Below are positions 34,947 to 44,585 of a DNA stretch of 64,000 bases, one piece after another. The position numbers and the translations under genes were made by a program. Position 1 is the first letter of the stretch. Each line of letters starts with the position of its first letter. Source of the DNA: Flavipsychrobacter sp. Its GTDB lineage: Bacteria > Bacteroidota > Bacteroidia > Chitinophagales > Chitinophagaceae. Below the pieces are notes generated by a model. That model searched no databases and had not been told where the DNA came from. It saw nothing but the letters and a program-made list of their open reading frames with translations. The stretch spans positions 1-64,000 of the forward strand of contig JAEUVX010000015.1 of assembly GCA_016786615.1 (NCBI GenBank). The letters are read 5' to 3'.

Positions 34947-35768
34947 ATGAAACTGCAGGGGAAGACCGTATTTATAACAGGCGCAAGCCGTGGAATAGGC
35001 AAAGCCATAGCACTGCGTATGGCACAGGAAGGTGCTAATATTGCAGTATTGGGTAAGTCTGTAGAAGAAAACCCTAAACTTGGTGGCACCATCTACAGTG
35101 CAGCATCAGAGATTGAGGCAGCAGGAGGAAAGGCAATAGCCATACCTTGCGACATCAGAGAGGAAGAACAGATTATCAATGCAGTAAATAAAACAGCAGA
35201 AGCTTTTGGCGGAATCGACATCCTTATAAACAATGCATCCGCCATATCGCTTACCAATACAGAGCAAACGGAAACTAAGCGTTTCGACCTGATGCACGAC
35301 ATCAACGTACGTGGTACATTTCTTGTTACTAAACACTGCATACCGCATCTGAAGAAAGGAAACAATCCGCATATTATTACACTTTCTCCCCCGCTCAACA
35401 TGAACCCGATGTGGTTTAAAGACAATGTAGCCTATACCATAGCTAAATACAATATGAGCATGATGGCAATCGGCTGGGCTGCTGAGTTGGCTAAATACAA
35501 GATTGCCTCTAACGCCCTATGGCCTGCAACCACAATAGCTACTGCTGCTGTTAAAAACCTGCTTGGCGGAGATATGCTGATAGCACGCAGCCGTACACCG
35601 GAAATTGTAGCCGATGCAATATTCGAAATTGTCATTCAATCATCTGAAACATATACAGGACAAACACTGATTGACGAAAATGTACTGCGAAATGCAGGTA
35701 TTTCAGACTTCGAAAAATATGCCATTACTCCCGGCGGCAAATTGCAAAAAGACTTATTTCTCGACTAA
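34947..35768 (+). CDS. SDR family oxidoreductase, HSDL2-like
   Basis: 273 aa. Rossmann-fold TGASRGIG (11-18) binds NAD(P), NNAS (95-98) is the structural motif, and Ser147, Tyr163 and Lys167 (in LSPPL and YTIAK) form the catalytic set. The long insertion after strand 2 (GKSVEENPKLGGTIY) and the LWPATTIATAAVKNLLGGD region match hydroxysteroid-dehydrogenase-like 2 proteins. It probably reduces or oxidises a fatty-acyl or steroid-like substrate; the real one is unknown. The ABC transporter genes follow 20 bp downstream. Confidence 0.92.
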   Translation: MKLQGKTVFITGASRGIGKAIALRMAQEGANIAVLGKSVEENPKLGGTIYSAASEIEAAGGKAIAIPCDIREEEQIINAVNKTAEAFGGIDILINNASAISLTNTEQTETKRFDLMHDINVRGTFLVTKHCIPHLKKGNNPHIITLSPPLNMNPMWFKDNVAYTIAKYNMSMMAIGWAAELAKYKIASNALWPATTIATAAVKNLLGGDMLIARSRTPEIVADAIFEIVIQSSETYTGQTLIDENVLRNAGISDFEKYAITPGGKLQKDLFLD

Positions 35769-35788
35769 ATTTTTAAAAACTACATACT

Positions 35789-36679
35789 TTGGAAACCATT
35801 CTTTCAATTAACAACATTTCAAAATCATACGGACCGATACAGGCACTTAAAAACGTATCGTTCGATGTTCCTCCGGGTTGTGTATTCGGCATACTCGGCC
35901 CGAATGGTAGTGGCAAAACTACACTCTTAGGCATATTGCTGGATGTATTAAAAGCTGACGCAGGCACATACAAGTGGATGGATTTTACCAACCCCGATGA
36001 GGCACGAAAAAAAATAGGCTCATTGCTGGAAACCCCCAACTTCTATCACTACCTGTCTGCAATGGACAACCTGAAAATAGCAGCAGCAATAAAACAACAC
36101 AATAATGACGACAGGCTTAGCGTGTTGGAAACCGTGAACCTGCTGCAACGAAAAGACAGCAAGTTTCAGACCTATTCGTTGGGCATGAAACAACGCCTGG
36201 CTATAGCATCTGCACTGATGGGCAAACCACAGGTATTGGTTTTTGATGAACCTACAAACGGACTTGACCCTGCCGGTATCGCTGAAATCAGGGAACTTAT
36301 ACGCCAGTTGAATGCACAGGGACATACCATTATCATGGCAAGCCACCTCCTCGATGAAGTGGAAAAAGTATGTACACACGTAGCCATACTTAAAAAAGGA
36401 GACTTGTTATTAAGCGGCCCGGTAGATGAGGTATTGCGTAGCGAAGACCAGATAGAAATAAGCAGCAATGATGCACAACAATTGCTCACCATTATCAAAG
36501 CTATGCCGGGTATCAGAGATGCCAAAATCAGCATGAACACTATTACATTATCATGCGATGAAAACATATCGACAGCAAACATTAACAGGTATTGTACTGA
36601 CAAGGGCATCACGCTGTCTCACCTGCTGCTGAAAAAGAAAAGCCTCGAAACCAAATTCATGGAACTTACAAACAACTAA
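35789..36679 (+). CDS. ABC transporter ATP-binding protein
   Basis: 296 aa from a TTG start (METILSINNISKSYG); no better start exists because the SDR stop lies just upstream. Walker A is GPNGSGKTT (37-45), the signature is YSLGMKQR (129-136) and Walker B is VLVFDEP (149-155). The C-terminal 70 residues form the extra domain of the CcmA/DrrA-type exporters. It should energise the permease encoded 5 bp downstream. Cargo is unknown; antibiotic, lipid or sodium export are all possible for this class. Confidence 0.94.
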   Translation: METILSINNISKSYGPIQALKNVSFDVPPGCVFGILGPNGSGKTTLLGILLDVLKADAGTYKWMDFTNPDEARKKIGSLLETPNFYHYLSAMDNLKIAAAIKQHNNDDRLSVLETVNLLQRKDSKFQTYSLGMKQRLAIASALMGKPQVLVFDEPTNGLDPAGIAEIRELIRQLNAQGHTIIMASHLLDEVEKVCTHVAILKKGDLLLSGPVDEVLRSEDQIEISSNDAQQLLTIIKAMPGIRDAKISMNTITLSCDENISTANINRYCTDKGITLSHLLLKKKSLETKFMELTNN

Positions 36680-36684
36680 AAACT

Positions 36685-37473
36685 ATGCAATCATTACTAT
36701 CTATAGAATGGCTTAAAGTAAAACGCTACCGTACTTTCTGGATACTTACAGGTTGTTTCGCATTGCTGCTGGCAATATGGAACTACGGCATCAGTGACGG
36801 CTTTCTGAAAATGGGTGCAGGCGATGTTAATATTCTGAGTCAGGCATATTCATTCAGCAAAGTGTGGAGCAATCTCGGCTTCTGGACAAGCATTTTCGTA
36901 GTCTTTATATCCGTACTTATCATCATACTGACCACCAACGAATACCAATACCGTACCAACAGGCAAAACGTAATAGACGGTTGGAGTCGTTTACAGTTTT
37001 ATCATGCAAAATGGTTTGTTGTATTGGCATTGACTGTAGCCACAACATTATTTGTATTCCTGCTAGGACTAATATTGGGTAGCTCCAATGGCGGCTTTGG
37101 TGAATTCCCGGGCGATATCGAAAAGCTGTTTTACACTTTTTTACTCACGCTCAATTATTATAGCCTCGGGTTGTTGACTGCCATTCTTTTCAAGCGTAGT
37201 GGTATCAGCATTGGTATATTCTTCATGTACAATCTGATAATTGAAACATTACTAAAGAACCTCATCAACTGGAAGCTCGACTTTAAAGCTGGCAACTATT
37301 TGCCATTGCAATGCAGCGACGAACTACTACCCTTTCCATTGATGGACATGGCAAAAACTATGCTGAATATGAAAGACACCGCATCTATGAGCGGATATGT
37401 AATCGTGTCATTCGTATGGATAGCTGTATATTATATTATTGGTCGTAGGATTTTGATGAAAACTGATTGGTAA
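36685..37473 (+). CDS. ABC-2 type transporter permease
   Basis: 262 aa with six likely membrane helices (about 17-34, 58-80, 106-133, 148-170, 178-200 and 232-252). It begins with LLSIEWLKVKRYRTFWIL, the amphipathic start typical of ABC-2 permeases. It follows its ATPase by 5 bp, so the two form one exporter. surE begins 9 bp further on and may be transcribed from the same message. Substrate is unknown. Confidence 0.88.
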   Translation: MQSLLSIEWLKVKRYRTFWILTGCFALLLAIWNYGISDGFLKMGAGDVNILSQAYSFSKVWSNLGFWTSIFVVFISVLIIILTTNEYQYRTNRQNVIDGWSRLQFYHAKWFVVLALTVATTLFVFLLGLILGSSNGGFGEFPGDIEKLFYTFLLTLNYYSLGLLTAILFKRSGISIGIFFMYNLIIETLLKNLINWKLDFKAGNYLPLQCSDELLPFPLMDMAKTMLNMKDTASMSGYVIVSFVWIAVYYIIGRRILMKTDW

Positions 37474-37482
37474 ATTTGTTGC

Positions 37483-38256
37483 ATGACGAATGACAACAGA
37501 CCACTGATACTGATAACAAATGACGACGGTATAACTGCCCCGGGTATTCGCAGCCTTGTAGATGCTGTGAAAGACCTGGGGCAGGTTGTTGTTGTAGCAC
37601 CGGACAAGCCACAATCGGGCATGGGGCATGCAATAACAATAGGTGAACCACTAAGGCTCCATAAATCAGATATATTTCAGAATGTGGAGGCATGGGAATG
37701 CAGCGGCACACCCGCAGACTGTGTAAAACTGGCACGAGATAAAATACTGCATCGCAAGGCCGACCTCTGCCTGAGCGGCATCAACCATGGGGCTAACCAT
37801 TCCATCAATATCATATACAGCGGCACCATGAGTGCTGCAATGGAGGCTGCTATTGAAGGTATCCCATCAGCCGGATTATCATTATTAGACTTCAGGCACG
37901 AGGCAGATTTTACATTAGCAAAAGAAGTAGCACGTACCGTAGCACAGCGTATGCTTGCCAACCCTATGCCCGCACATACACTGCTGAACGTAAATATACC
38001 TAAACTACCACGCGAGCTATACAGGGGTATAAAGATATGCAGGCAGGCATATGCCAAATGGAATGAAGAGTTTGAGCATCGTACAGACCCGCGCGGTAAA
38101 GACTATTATTGGATGACAGGCAAATTCCTGAATATGGATGACAGGGATGATACTGACGTAAAAGCACTGGAAGAAGGATACACATCAGTAGTACCTGTAA
38201 AAATTGACTTTACAGACAATGAAATGAAAACAATCTTGGAAAACAACTGGCAATAA
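37483..38256 (+). CDS. surE: 5'/3'-nucleotidase SurE
   Basis: 257 aa. ITNDDGITAPGI near the N-terminus holds the metal-binding Asp pair, and CSGTPADCVKL and LSGINHGANHSINIIYSGTMSAAMEA are the other conserved blocks. SurE removes phosphate from nucleoside monophosphates and is linked to stationary-phase survival. It lies 9 bp downstream of the ABC permease gene, so it is probably in the same operon, although a functional link is not evident. Confidence 0.95.
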   Translation: MTNDNRPLILITNDDGITAPGIRSLVDAVKDLGQVVVVAPDKPQSGMGHAITIGEPLRLHKSDIFQNVEAWECSGTPADCVKLARDKILHRKADLCLSGINHGANHSINIIYSGTMSAAMEAAIEGIPSAGLSLLDFRHEADFTLAKEVARTVAQRMLANPMPAHTLLNVNIPKLPRELYRGIKICRQAYAKWNEEFEHRTDPRGKDYYWMTGKFLNMDDRDDTDVKALEEGYTSVVPVKIDFTDNEMKTILENNWQ

Positions 38257-38322
38257 AATTAATATTTATCCAACGATAATAAAAAAGATACTGTCTTACA
38301 CTTAAAAGACATAAAGTATCTT

Positions 38323-40266
38323 ATGAAACACCTTAACCGTATTATTTCCTTAATCGCACTATTGACCCTGTTTAATAACAGCTACGCAAATAACATTGCC
38401 GCAGGAGATGTTATATATGAATGGCTATCCGATTCTACATACCGTGTATATGTCAACGCCTACGTTGAATGTAATGGTGTTACAGAACCAAGTTCGCTGC
38501 AGCTCTGCATTACGAACTCTTGCAGCACCACTGTAATGAATGTTACTGCAAACAAGGTTGGTACTACTGTATTACCTGCTCCATGTCCATCATATCCTAC
38601 TAAATGTACACTGCCGGCATCTTCTATTCCCGGTTTCAAAGCCGTGGTTTACAGTGCTAATGTCACGCTGCCTTACCGGTGCAATGCCTGGAAATTTTCC
38701 GTAACATACAGTACCCGTTCCGCATCAGTAAATATTGCAACAGCAGCATTTTATGCCGAAGCAACACTAAATAACACAGGTTCTTATCAAGGCAACTCAT
38801 CACCTTACTTTACAGAAAGGCCAATAGCATACAGCTGTTTAAATACACCATTTTCACACAATTCATCTTCTGTTGATGTTAATAACGATTCGTTAGTTAC
38901 AGAAATAATTAATGTAAAAACCAGTTCAAGCTGCGGAACGTCTTCTTCTGTAACTTTAAACTCGGTTAGCCCGTCACTATCCATACCGGGGAATCCTTTT
39001 CAAACAAACAATTCAACTATAATATCTCCAAGTACAGGACAATTAAGTTTTACACCCGCTACGCTGGGAGAAAACACTTGTGCAGTACGCGTAAAAGAAT
39101 ATCGTGGTGGGGTCTTAATAGGCACTGTCACCCGCGACTTGAGATTTGTTGTCATGCCATGTTCTACGCTACCCTACACAATAACAGTATCTCCTTTCTT
39201 TCAACTTATCAACTGTTCTATTACCAGCGGAGGGCTTATTGCCTGCCCCGGCACAACCATGAGTTATAGTGTAATTGTGGCTGCAACGGATACTAATGCA
39301 AAACTTATAGTCAGCAGTAATTCAAACATATACGCAGGCTCTACAATGACTTATGTTAATCAAAATACTGACTCTGTTAAACTGACCTTTACATGGCCTG
39401 TTCCTCTTAGCGCTAATGGGATGATGTTTAACTTCGTATACACGGTAACGGACGTTACCTGTCTTGCACCGGGAATACCGAGATATTCATCCTATACTTT
39501 TCCATTCTGGGTTGCAAATGTTGGCGCAGGAAGTGTTGATACATTTATTTGTCAGGGTAAATCTGTAGTACTGTCCGGAGGCAACAATTGGTCTATTATT
39601 TCAGGTCCTGCAGGCAGCCTCAGTTGCACCACTTGTACCAATCCTGTTGCAACACCTACAGCAAAAACATCCTATTTATCTACCGTGCCTGCATGTCCTA
39701 ATATGAGAGACACAGTAACTATAGATGTAAAACCAGTTACGGCGCCTACCATCAGCCTCAGTACAACTCCTGCTACAGGCATCAAAGCTGGCGATACAGT
39801 AACTATTACTGCCACGACGGCAAATTGTACTAACAGTGTATTCGAATGGAAAAAGAATGGCAGTATTATCAGCATTACGGGCAATACCTATACAAGCTCT
39901 GCCTTATCAAACGGGGATGTAATTTCATGCCAGTTAACATGCAACGACACTTGCCCGAACCCCAGAACACAATCGCAACAAGTAACAATGATGATTAGTT
40001 CGGGAATTGCATCTGTCATTAACCCAACAGATATTATAGTATCTCCAAATCCAAGTAATGGTATATTCCATATTAGTACACAATCCGGCAAAACAGAAAA
40101 GTACAACTTGCAGATATTCAACAATATGGGTCAGTCTGTACACGGCACACAAACCATTATATTGGGTAATGGCAACAACAAGCAAATAGACCTTAGCCAT
40201 TTACCGGCAGGCATCTATACCCTCAAATTGAACGAAAAGCCATATAAAATTACCTTAACGAAGTAA
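38323..40266 (+). CDS. Large secreted protein with T9SS sorting domain
   Basis: 647 aa with a signal peptide (about 1-22). The N-terminal 300 residues, starting AAGDVIYEWLSDSTYRVYVNAYVECNG, are the type found in many Bacteroidota surface proteins with paired cysteines. About 310-390 looks like another beta-rich domain, and about 470-550 an Ig/PKD-like domain (FEWKKNGSIISI). The last 75 residues are a type A sorting domain (IIVSPNPSNGIFHI ... MGQSVHG ... LPAGIYTLKLN). It should be exported by T9SS to the surface. Its role (adhesion or other) is unknown. It ends at a terminator that backs onto the terminator of the next gene. Confidence 0.85.
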   Translation: MKHLNRIISLIALLTLFNNSYANNIAAGDVIYEWLSDSTYRVYVNAYVECNGVTEPSSLQLCITNSCSTTVMNVTANKVGTTVLPAPCPSYPTKCTLPASSIPGFKAVVYSANVTLPYRCNAWKFSVTYSTRSASVNIATAAFYAEATLNNTGSYQGNSSPYFTERPIAYSCLNTPFSHNSSSVDVNNDSLVTEIINVKTSSSCGTSSSVTLNSVSPSLSIPGNPFQTNNSTIISPSTGQLSFTPATLGENTCAVRVKEYRGGVLIGTVTRDLRFVVMPCSTLPYTITVSPFFQLINCSITSGGLIACPGTTMSYSVIVAATDTNAKLIVSSNSNIYAGSTMTYVNQNTDSVKLTFTWPVPLSANGMMFNFVYTVTDVTCLAPGIPRYSSYTFPFWVANVGAGSVDTFICQGKSVVLSGGNNWSIISGPAGSLSCTTCTNPVATPTAKTSYLSTVPACPNMRDTVTIDVKPVTAPTISLSTTPATGIKAGDTVTITATTANCTNSVFEWKKNGSIISITGNTYTSSALSNGDVISCQLTCNDTCPNPRTQSQQVTMMISSGIASVINPTDIIVSPNPSNGIFHISTQSGKTEKYNLQIFNNMGQSVHGTQTIILGNGNNKQIDLSHLPAGIYTLKLNEKPYKITLTK

Positions 40267-40286
40267 ATTCAATATACATTTTCAGA

Positions 40287-40310
40287 TAAAGCGGGCACAG
40301 TCCCGCTTTA
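40287..40310 (+). terminator. Terminator of the plus-strand T9SS gene
   Basis: TAAAGCGGG and CCCGCTTTA form a perfect 9-bp stem around a 6-nt loop, followed by TTTATTT. It starts 21 bp after the stop codon at 40266. Confidence 0.85.
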
Positions 40311-40392
40311 TTTATTTCATTCATACTATTGTTGTAAATTTGCAATAATAAATGAACCCATTTCTCAGATGATAAAAAGCAAATCGCAATAA

Positions 40393-40420
40393 AAAAGCCG
40401 GGACATAATTCCCGGCTTTT
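40393..40420 (-). terminator. Terminator of the minus-strand T9SS gene
   Basis: AAAAGCCGGGA and TCCCGGCTTTT form a perfect 11-bp stem with a 6-nt loop. On the minus strand it is followed by a run of T (complement of AAAAAA) and lies 16 bp beyond the stop codon at 40437. Confidence 0.85.
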
Positions 40421-40436
40421 AAATACACATATATTG

Positions 40437-42116
40437 CTATTGCTTTTGTAAGCTAATATTTTGACTACTACCAATTACAGTATTCCTGACATTAAGAATA
40501 TATATACCGTTAGCAATATTTTTCACATCTATTACCATCTTTGTTTCTGTAGATTTCCACTGACCTATCTTTTCACCTAATAAATTGTATAATGTTATTT
40601 TGTCACCAACAGCTATACCTTCAATATTAATATACTCATTCACAGGGTTAGGGTATACTTTCACTAAACTCGTTGCTTCTGCATTTTTAATACCTGTCGA
40701 GAATGGATATACTACGTTAGATGATATTACATCGTATGCTGTTGATTTACTGGGAGCGCAACCACCAGGTACAACAATATCCAATCGATAAGACACTCCA
40801 GTTCCAGATGGCGTCAGTGTATAAGTAGTAACTGTAGAACCCAATGTAGCGACAGGAAGATATGGGCCACCTAAAACGCTTTCCAGCAATATCGCATTAG
40901 TAAAAGGCCTGCCTTCATATAGATTCCAATTAAGCGTTACACTACCACCTGTTCCAAGGGTAGATGTTATTAAGACAGTACGATGTGCTTTAATATTAGT
41001 ATCTGTTACGGGTATTTCTGTTCCGCAAGAATCTTCTACAGCAAGTTTATATCTATAGCTTGTAGTGTTTGGAGTAGATGTAGCATCTATATATGTACTA
41101 AATACATTTGCGCCTTGCGTACCTAAAAGATTGTATACACCCGGTGTTGATGATTCCCTGTATATTTTGTATGTTTTAGCATATGATAAACCGGTCTTTT
41201 CCCAAACAACTTTATTCTTATTCGTTGCAGAGTCGCGGGTAACAATACATATTGGTGCAATTAATGGTGGTGGGCAGCTATGCCTCATTTTGGGGCTATT
41301 TATAGCATTCATTATTTCTCTATCTGCTGTTGTAGCACCATGTTTTTGTACAATACTTATCAATGATATTTTATCAATATCGTAATTAGCAGGTACTGTA
41401 TATGTAAATGTCTTGGTTACAGAAGTACTTGCGGCAGGATTATTAACTGCAAACTGTCCCCAAACGCCGCCCAACATAGCACGTTGCACTTGCCTGTGTT
41501 TAAAGCCGACAATGGGATTACCTGCGCCAAAAAACATGTGTCCCGAAACATTGTTATAATAGTTTACTTGATCATAGCCTGAGCCAACACCACTTACACT
41601 GTCTTCTACAACATATACATTAAAGTGATAATCGCCGGTAAGCGATGCCAAAGCAGTACCTGTAACATTTGCCGTAATAACACGTGTAGTTTTATTTACA
41701 TAGTATGTCGTTGAGACATCATATTGGGCAGTAGTGCTCAATCGCTGGTTTATGGCAGCGTTATAATACCCTCTACCTATAATGATAGTAGACCCCCCGG
41801 CAGAATTTATTGTCCTATCGATACTACCTGATGGATACCCCACTAAAGAAAAGGATTGTGCCCATGTCAATCCATCTGTAGTACCCATACTGTCAACATA
41901 CCCTCCTCCTTTCATATGGTGTTGCACCACAATAGCCCTAGGATAGGCTGTTTTTACATTTTCAAGAAACATAGTATTATCAGGCTCGAATTGTACAGGT
42001 GCGGCACCGGTTGTTTCAAGCAAAACATACTTATTACCGCTGGTTGATACTGTTATTTGTGAATACGATTCTGTAGATACTACAAACATTAATAAGGATA
42101 AGTAAATCTCTTTCAT
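40437..42116 (-). CDS. Omp28-like secreted protein with T9SS sorting domain
   Basis: 559 aa with a signal peptide (about 1-19). Residues about 25-270 resemble the Omp28 family: VLLETTGAAPVQFEPDN, AIVVQHHMKGGGYVDSMG and FSLVGYPSGSIDR follow the thioredoxin-like Omp28 order. The usual CxxC between the first strand and helix is missing (the place reads GAAPVQ), so redox activity is not expected. Fibronectin-III-like segments follow (about 280-470), and then a type A sorting domain (VKVYPNPVNEYINI ... LLGEKIGQW ... IANGIYILNV). It is predicted to be exported by T9SS. Function is unknown. Confidence 0.82.
   Translation of the reverse strand: MKEIYLSLLMFVVSTESYSQITVSTSGNKYVLLETTGAAPVQFEPDNTMFLENVKTAYPRAIVVQHHMKGGGYVDSMGTTDGLTWAQSFSLVGYPSGSIDRTINSAGGSTIIIGRGYYNAAINQRLSTTAQYDVSTTYYVNKTTRVITANVTGTALASLTGDYHFNVYVVEDSVSGVGSGYDQVNYYNNVSGHMFFGAGNPIVGFKHRQVQRAMLGGVWGQFAVNNPAASTSVTKTFTYTVPANYDIDKISLISIVQKHGATTADREIMNAINSPKMRHSCPPPLIAPICIVTRDSATNKNKVVWEKTGLSYAKTYKIYRESSTPGVYNLLGTQGANVFSTYIDATSTPNTTSYRYKLAVEDSCGTEIPVTDTNIKAHRTVLITSTLGTGGSVTLNWNLYEGRPFTNAILLESVLGGPYLPVATLGSTVTTYTLTPSGTGVSYRLDIVVPGGCAPSKSTAYDVISSNVVYPFSTGIKNAEATSLVKVYPNPVNEYINIEGIAVGDKITLYNLLGEKIGQWKSTETKMVIDVKNIANGIYILNVRNTVIGSSQNISLQKQ
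42095..42102 (-). promoter_or_regulatory. Withdrawn position marker, no feature supported
   Basis: I see no regulatory motif inside these bases, which lie within the coding start of the Omp28-like gene. The candidate -7 element for that gene is at 42195-42202 instead. This entry should be ignored. Confidence 0.01.
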
Positions 42117-42476
42117 AAAGGATATTTTAGGTTAAATGATTAATATGAATATAATTAGATTTTGTGGTTCAACAATCATTTATTGAAAAAATGACAAATA
42201 TATTTCACTGCCTATATAATGTTTATTCGTTCTATACTAATATAAATTGTATAATAAATAAGTGTTTGACAAATTAGTATTGCTATGTATCCACAACTTG
42301 CTTGAATGCAAAGCATAGAGACTATAAAAGATAATAATGATTGCTACGATACAACAAAGCTAAACCTATAGCCATAGTTTATATTAAAAATATAAATAAA
42401 ATGCAATTCCTGTTGCCATTAATAAATCAATCCCTTATTCGGCTTATCTTGCAGGCTGATTTTCTGGAATATAAGA
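42117..42476. other. Divergent intergenic region, Omp28-like gene and metG
   Basis: No gene or RNA motif is visible in these 360 bp. On the minus strand, TATATTTG at 42195-42202 is a candidate -7 element for the Omp28-like gene. On the plus side, TTATCTTGC near 42447-42455 weakly resembles a -7 element for metG. A short A+T-only hairpin (TTATATT-AAA-AATATAA) lies at about 42380-42396. No known riboswitch pattern was recognised. Confidence 0.6.
42195..42202 (-). promoter_or_regulatory. Candidate -7 element for the Omp28-like gene
   Basis: The minus strand reads TATATTTG, a perfect match to TAnnTTTG, about 79 nt before the start codon at 42116. No -33 TTG stands out. Confidence 0.4.
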
Positions 42477-44573
42477 ATGGACTATAAAAGGATATTAGTA
42501 ACTGCTGCATTACCATACGCTAATGGGCCTGTACACATCGGGCATCTGGCTGGCTGTTTTTTACCATCAGATATATATGTACGCTACCAAAGGGCACAAA
42601 AAAGGGATGTAAAGTTTGTATGTGGCAGCGACGAGCATGGCGTACCTATTACCATACGCGCGATGAAGGAAGGTATTACACCACAGCAAGTGGTTGATAA
42701 ATACCATACAATCATCAAAGATAGTTTTGAGCAAATGGGTATCTCATTTGATATCTATTCGCGTACCAGCAATAAAACCCATCACGAAACAGCACAGGCT
42801 TTCTTCAGAAAACTGTATGATGATGGCGTGTTTGAGGAAAGAGAAAGTGAACAGTATTATGATGAGGAAGCCAAAATGTTCCTCGCAGACCGTTATATAG
42901 TGGGTACTTGCCCGGTATGCAGCAATGAAAATGCATATGGAGACCAATGTGAAAAATGCGGTTCTACCCTTTCTCCTGAACAATTAATAAATCCACGCAG
43001 CGCATTAAGTAATGCAGTACCTGTAAAACGCAATACCAAGCATTGGTACTTCCCGTTGAACAAGTATGAACAATGGTTGAATGAATGGATTGTTGAGGGC
43101 AAGAAAGACGATTGGAAATCGAATGTGTACGGACAATGTAAAAGTTGGATAGATAGCGGCCTGCACCCTCGTGCCATGACACGTGATAGTAATTGGGGGG
43201 TACCGGTACCTATAGAAGGAGCCGAAGGCAAAGTGATGTATGTGTGGTTCGATGCACCAATTGGTTATATCAGTGCGACAAAGGAACTGACACCCATGTG
43301 GAGCGATTACTGGCAAAAAGAAGATACCAAACTGGTACACTTCATTGGTAAGGACAATATCGTGTTCCACTGTATTATCTTCCCGGCTATGCTGAAGGCA
43401 CATGGTGGTTTTGTATTGCCCGATAACGTGCCTGCAAACGAATTCCTGAATATTGAAGGTGATAAAGTATCAACATCGCGCAACTGGGCAGTGTGGGTAC
43501 ACGAATACATAAAAGACTTCCCTGAACAACAGGACGTATTGCGCTATGTACTTTGCGCAAACGCACCTGAAACAAAGGATAACGATTTTACCTGGAAGGA
43601 TTTTCAGGACAGAACGAATAATGAACTGGTATCTGTATTCGGCAATTTCATCAACCGTGCATTTGTGCTGATGCACAAACTATGCGGCGGTAAAGTGCCT
43701 AAACTGCACGAAGATGTGATGGACGATGCAGACAGGGCATTGATTGCAGAAATACAAAAATCTAAAGCAGCGGTTGAAAACGCTATTGAAGGTTATAAAT
43801 TCCGCGATGCACTGTACGAGGTGATAGACCTTGCCCGCAAAGGCAACAAGTACATGCAGGATAAAGAGCCGTGGATAGTTGCTAAAACACTGACCGAAAA
43901 CCCAGACAACCAAAAGCTGATAGACAACTGTCTGCATATATGCCTGCAGTTGACTGCAAACCTTACCATACTGGCTAATCCTTTCCTGCCATTCACAGCC
44001 AAGAAGCTGTGCGGCATGATGAAAGTAGTTGACCGTATGCTGGAATGGGAAAATGCCGGTAAGATGAGCCTGTTGAATGTTGGTTATCCGCTGAAAGCCC
44101 CCGAACTTCTCTTCAAAAAGATTGAGGACGATGAGATAAAAGCACAGGTAGAAAAATTGCATACTAACCTTGTAAAAACAAATCAGCCACAAGTACAACA
44201 AAACGCAACAACTGAAACTGAAGAATCTGCTATACCTGCTCAAAAGCCTGAAATAACTATTGACGACTTTACGAAGATAGACTTGCGTGCAGGCACTATA
44301 CTACATGCTGAAAAAGTAGAGAAAGCAGACAAGTTGCTGAAGCTGGAAATAGACCTCGGTTATGAAAAACGCACAGTGTTATCCGGTATCGCAATGCACT
44401 TCAGCCCCGAAGAAATTATCGGTAAACGTGTAACTGTTGTAGCCAACCTTGCACCACGCAAAATGAGGGGTATTGAAAGTAAAGGCATGATATTAATGGC
44501 ACAAAACGAAGAAGGAAAGCTTATTTTCGTATCGCCTTTGGATGCTGCAATAAATGGCAGCGAGGTGAAATAA
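42477..44573 (+). CDS. metG: Methionyl-tRNA synthetase
   Basis: 698 aa. The class I HIGH motif appears as [14 protein letters not shown] near the start. The zinc knuckle has [18 protein letters not shown], the KMSKS loop reads DKVSTSRNW, and an anticodon-binding helical domain follows. The last 105 residues ([20 protein letters not shown] ... [13 protein letters not shown]) are an EMAPII/Arc1p-like tRNA-binding domain that makes the enzyme dimeric. It charges tRNA-Met in the cytoplasm. A membrane fusion protein gene follows after 12 bp. Confidence 0.98.
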   Translation: MDYKRILVTAALPYANGPVHIGHLAGCFLPSDIYVRYQRAQKRDVKFVCGSDEHGVPITIRAMKEGITPQQVVDKYHTIIKDSFEQMGISFDIYSRTSNKTHHETAQAFFRKLYDDGVFEERESEQYYDEEAKMFLADRYIVGTCPVCSNENAYGDQCEKCGSTLSPEQLINPRSALSNAVPVKRNTKHWYFPLNKYEQWLNEWIVEGKKDDWKSNVYGQCKSWIDSGLHPRAMTRDSNWGVPVPIEGAEGKVMYVWFDAPIGYISATKELTPMWSDYWQKEDTKLVHFIGKDNIVFHCIIFPAMLKAHGGFVLPDNVPANEFLNIEGDKVSTSRNWAVWVHEYIKDFPEQQDVLRYVLCANAPETKDNDFTWKDFQDRTNNELVSVFGNFINRAFVLMHKLCGGKVPKLHEDVMDDADRALIAEIQKSKAAVENAIEGYKFRDALYEVIDLARKGNKYMQDKEPWIVAKTLTENPDNQKLIDNCLHICLQLTANLTILANPFLPFTAKKLCGMMKVVDRMLEWENAGKMSLLNVGYPLKAPELLFKKIEDDEIKAQVEKLHTNLVKTNQPQVQQNATTETEESAIPAQKPEITIDDFTKIDLRAGTILHAEKVEKADKLLKLEIDLGYEKRTVLSGIAMHFSPEEIIGKRVTVVANLAPRKMRGIESKGMILMAQNEEGKLIFVSPLDAAINGSEVK

Positions 44574-44585
44574 AACGCATCACAA

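Noticed and set aside
42095..42102. A promoter element for the Omp28-like gene at this position
   Set aside because: The motif actually lies at 42195-42202. The entry at 42095 in the feature list was a mis-numbered position, is given near-zero confidence and should be ignored.
42300..42476. A riboswitch or T-box upstream of metG
   Set aside because: No conserved core such as a T-box sequence or SAM-riboswitch pattern could be recognised; only a weak A+T hairpin is present.
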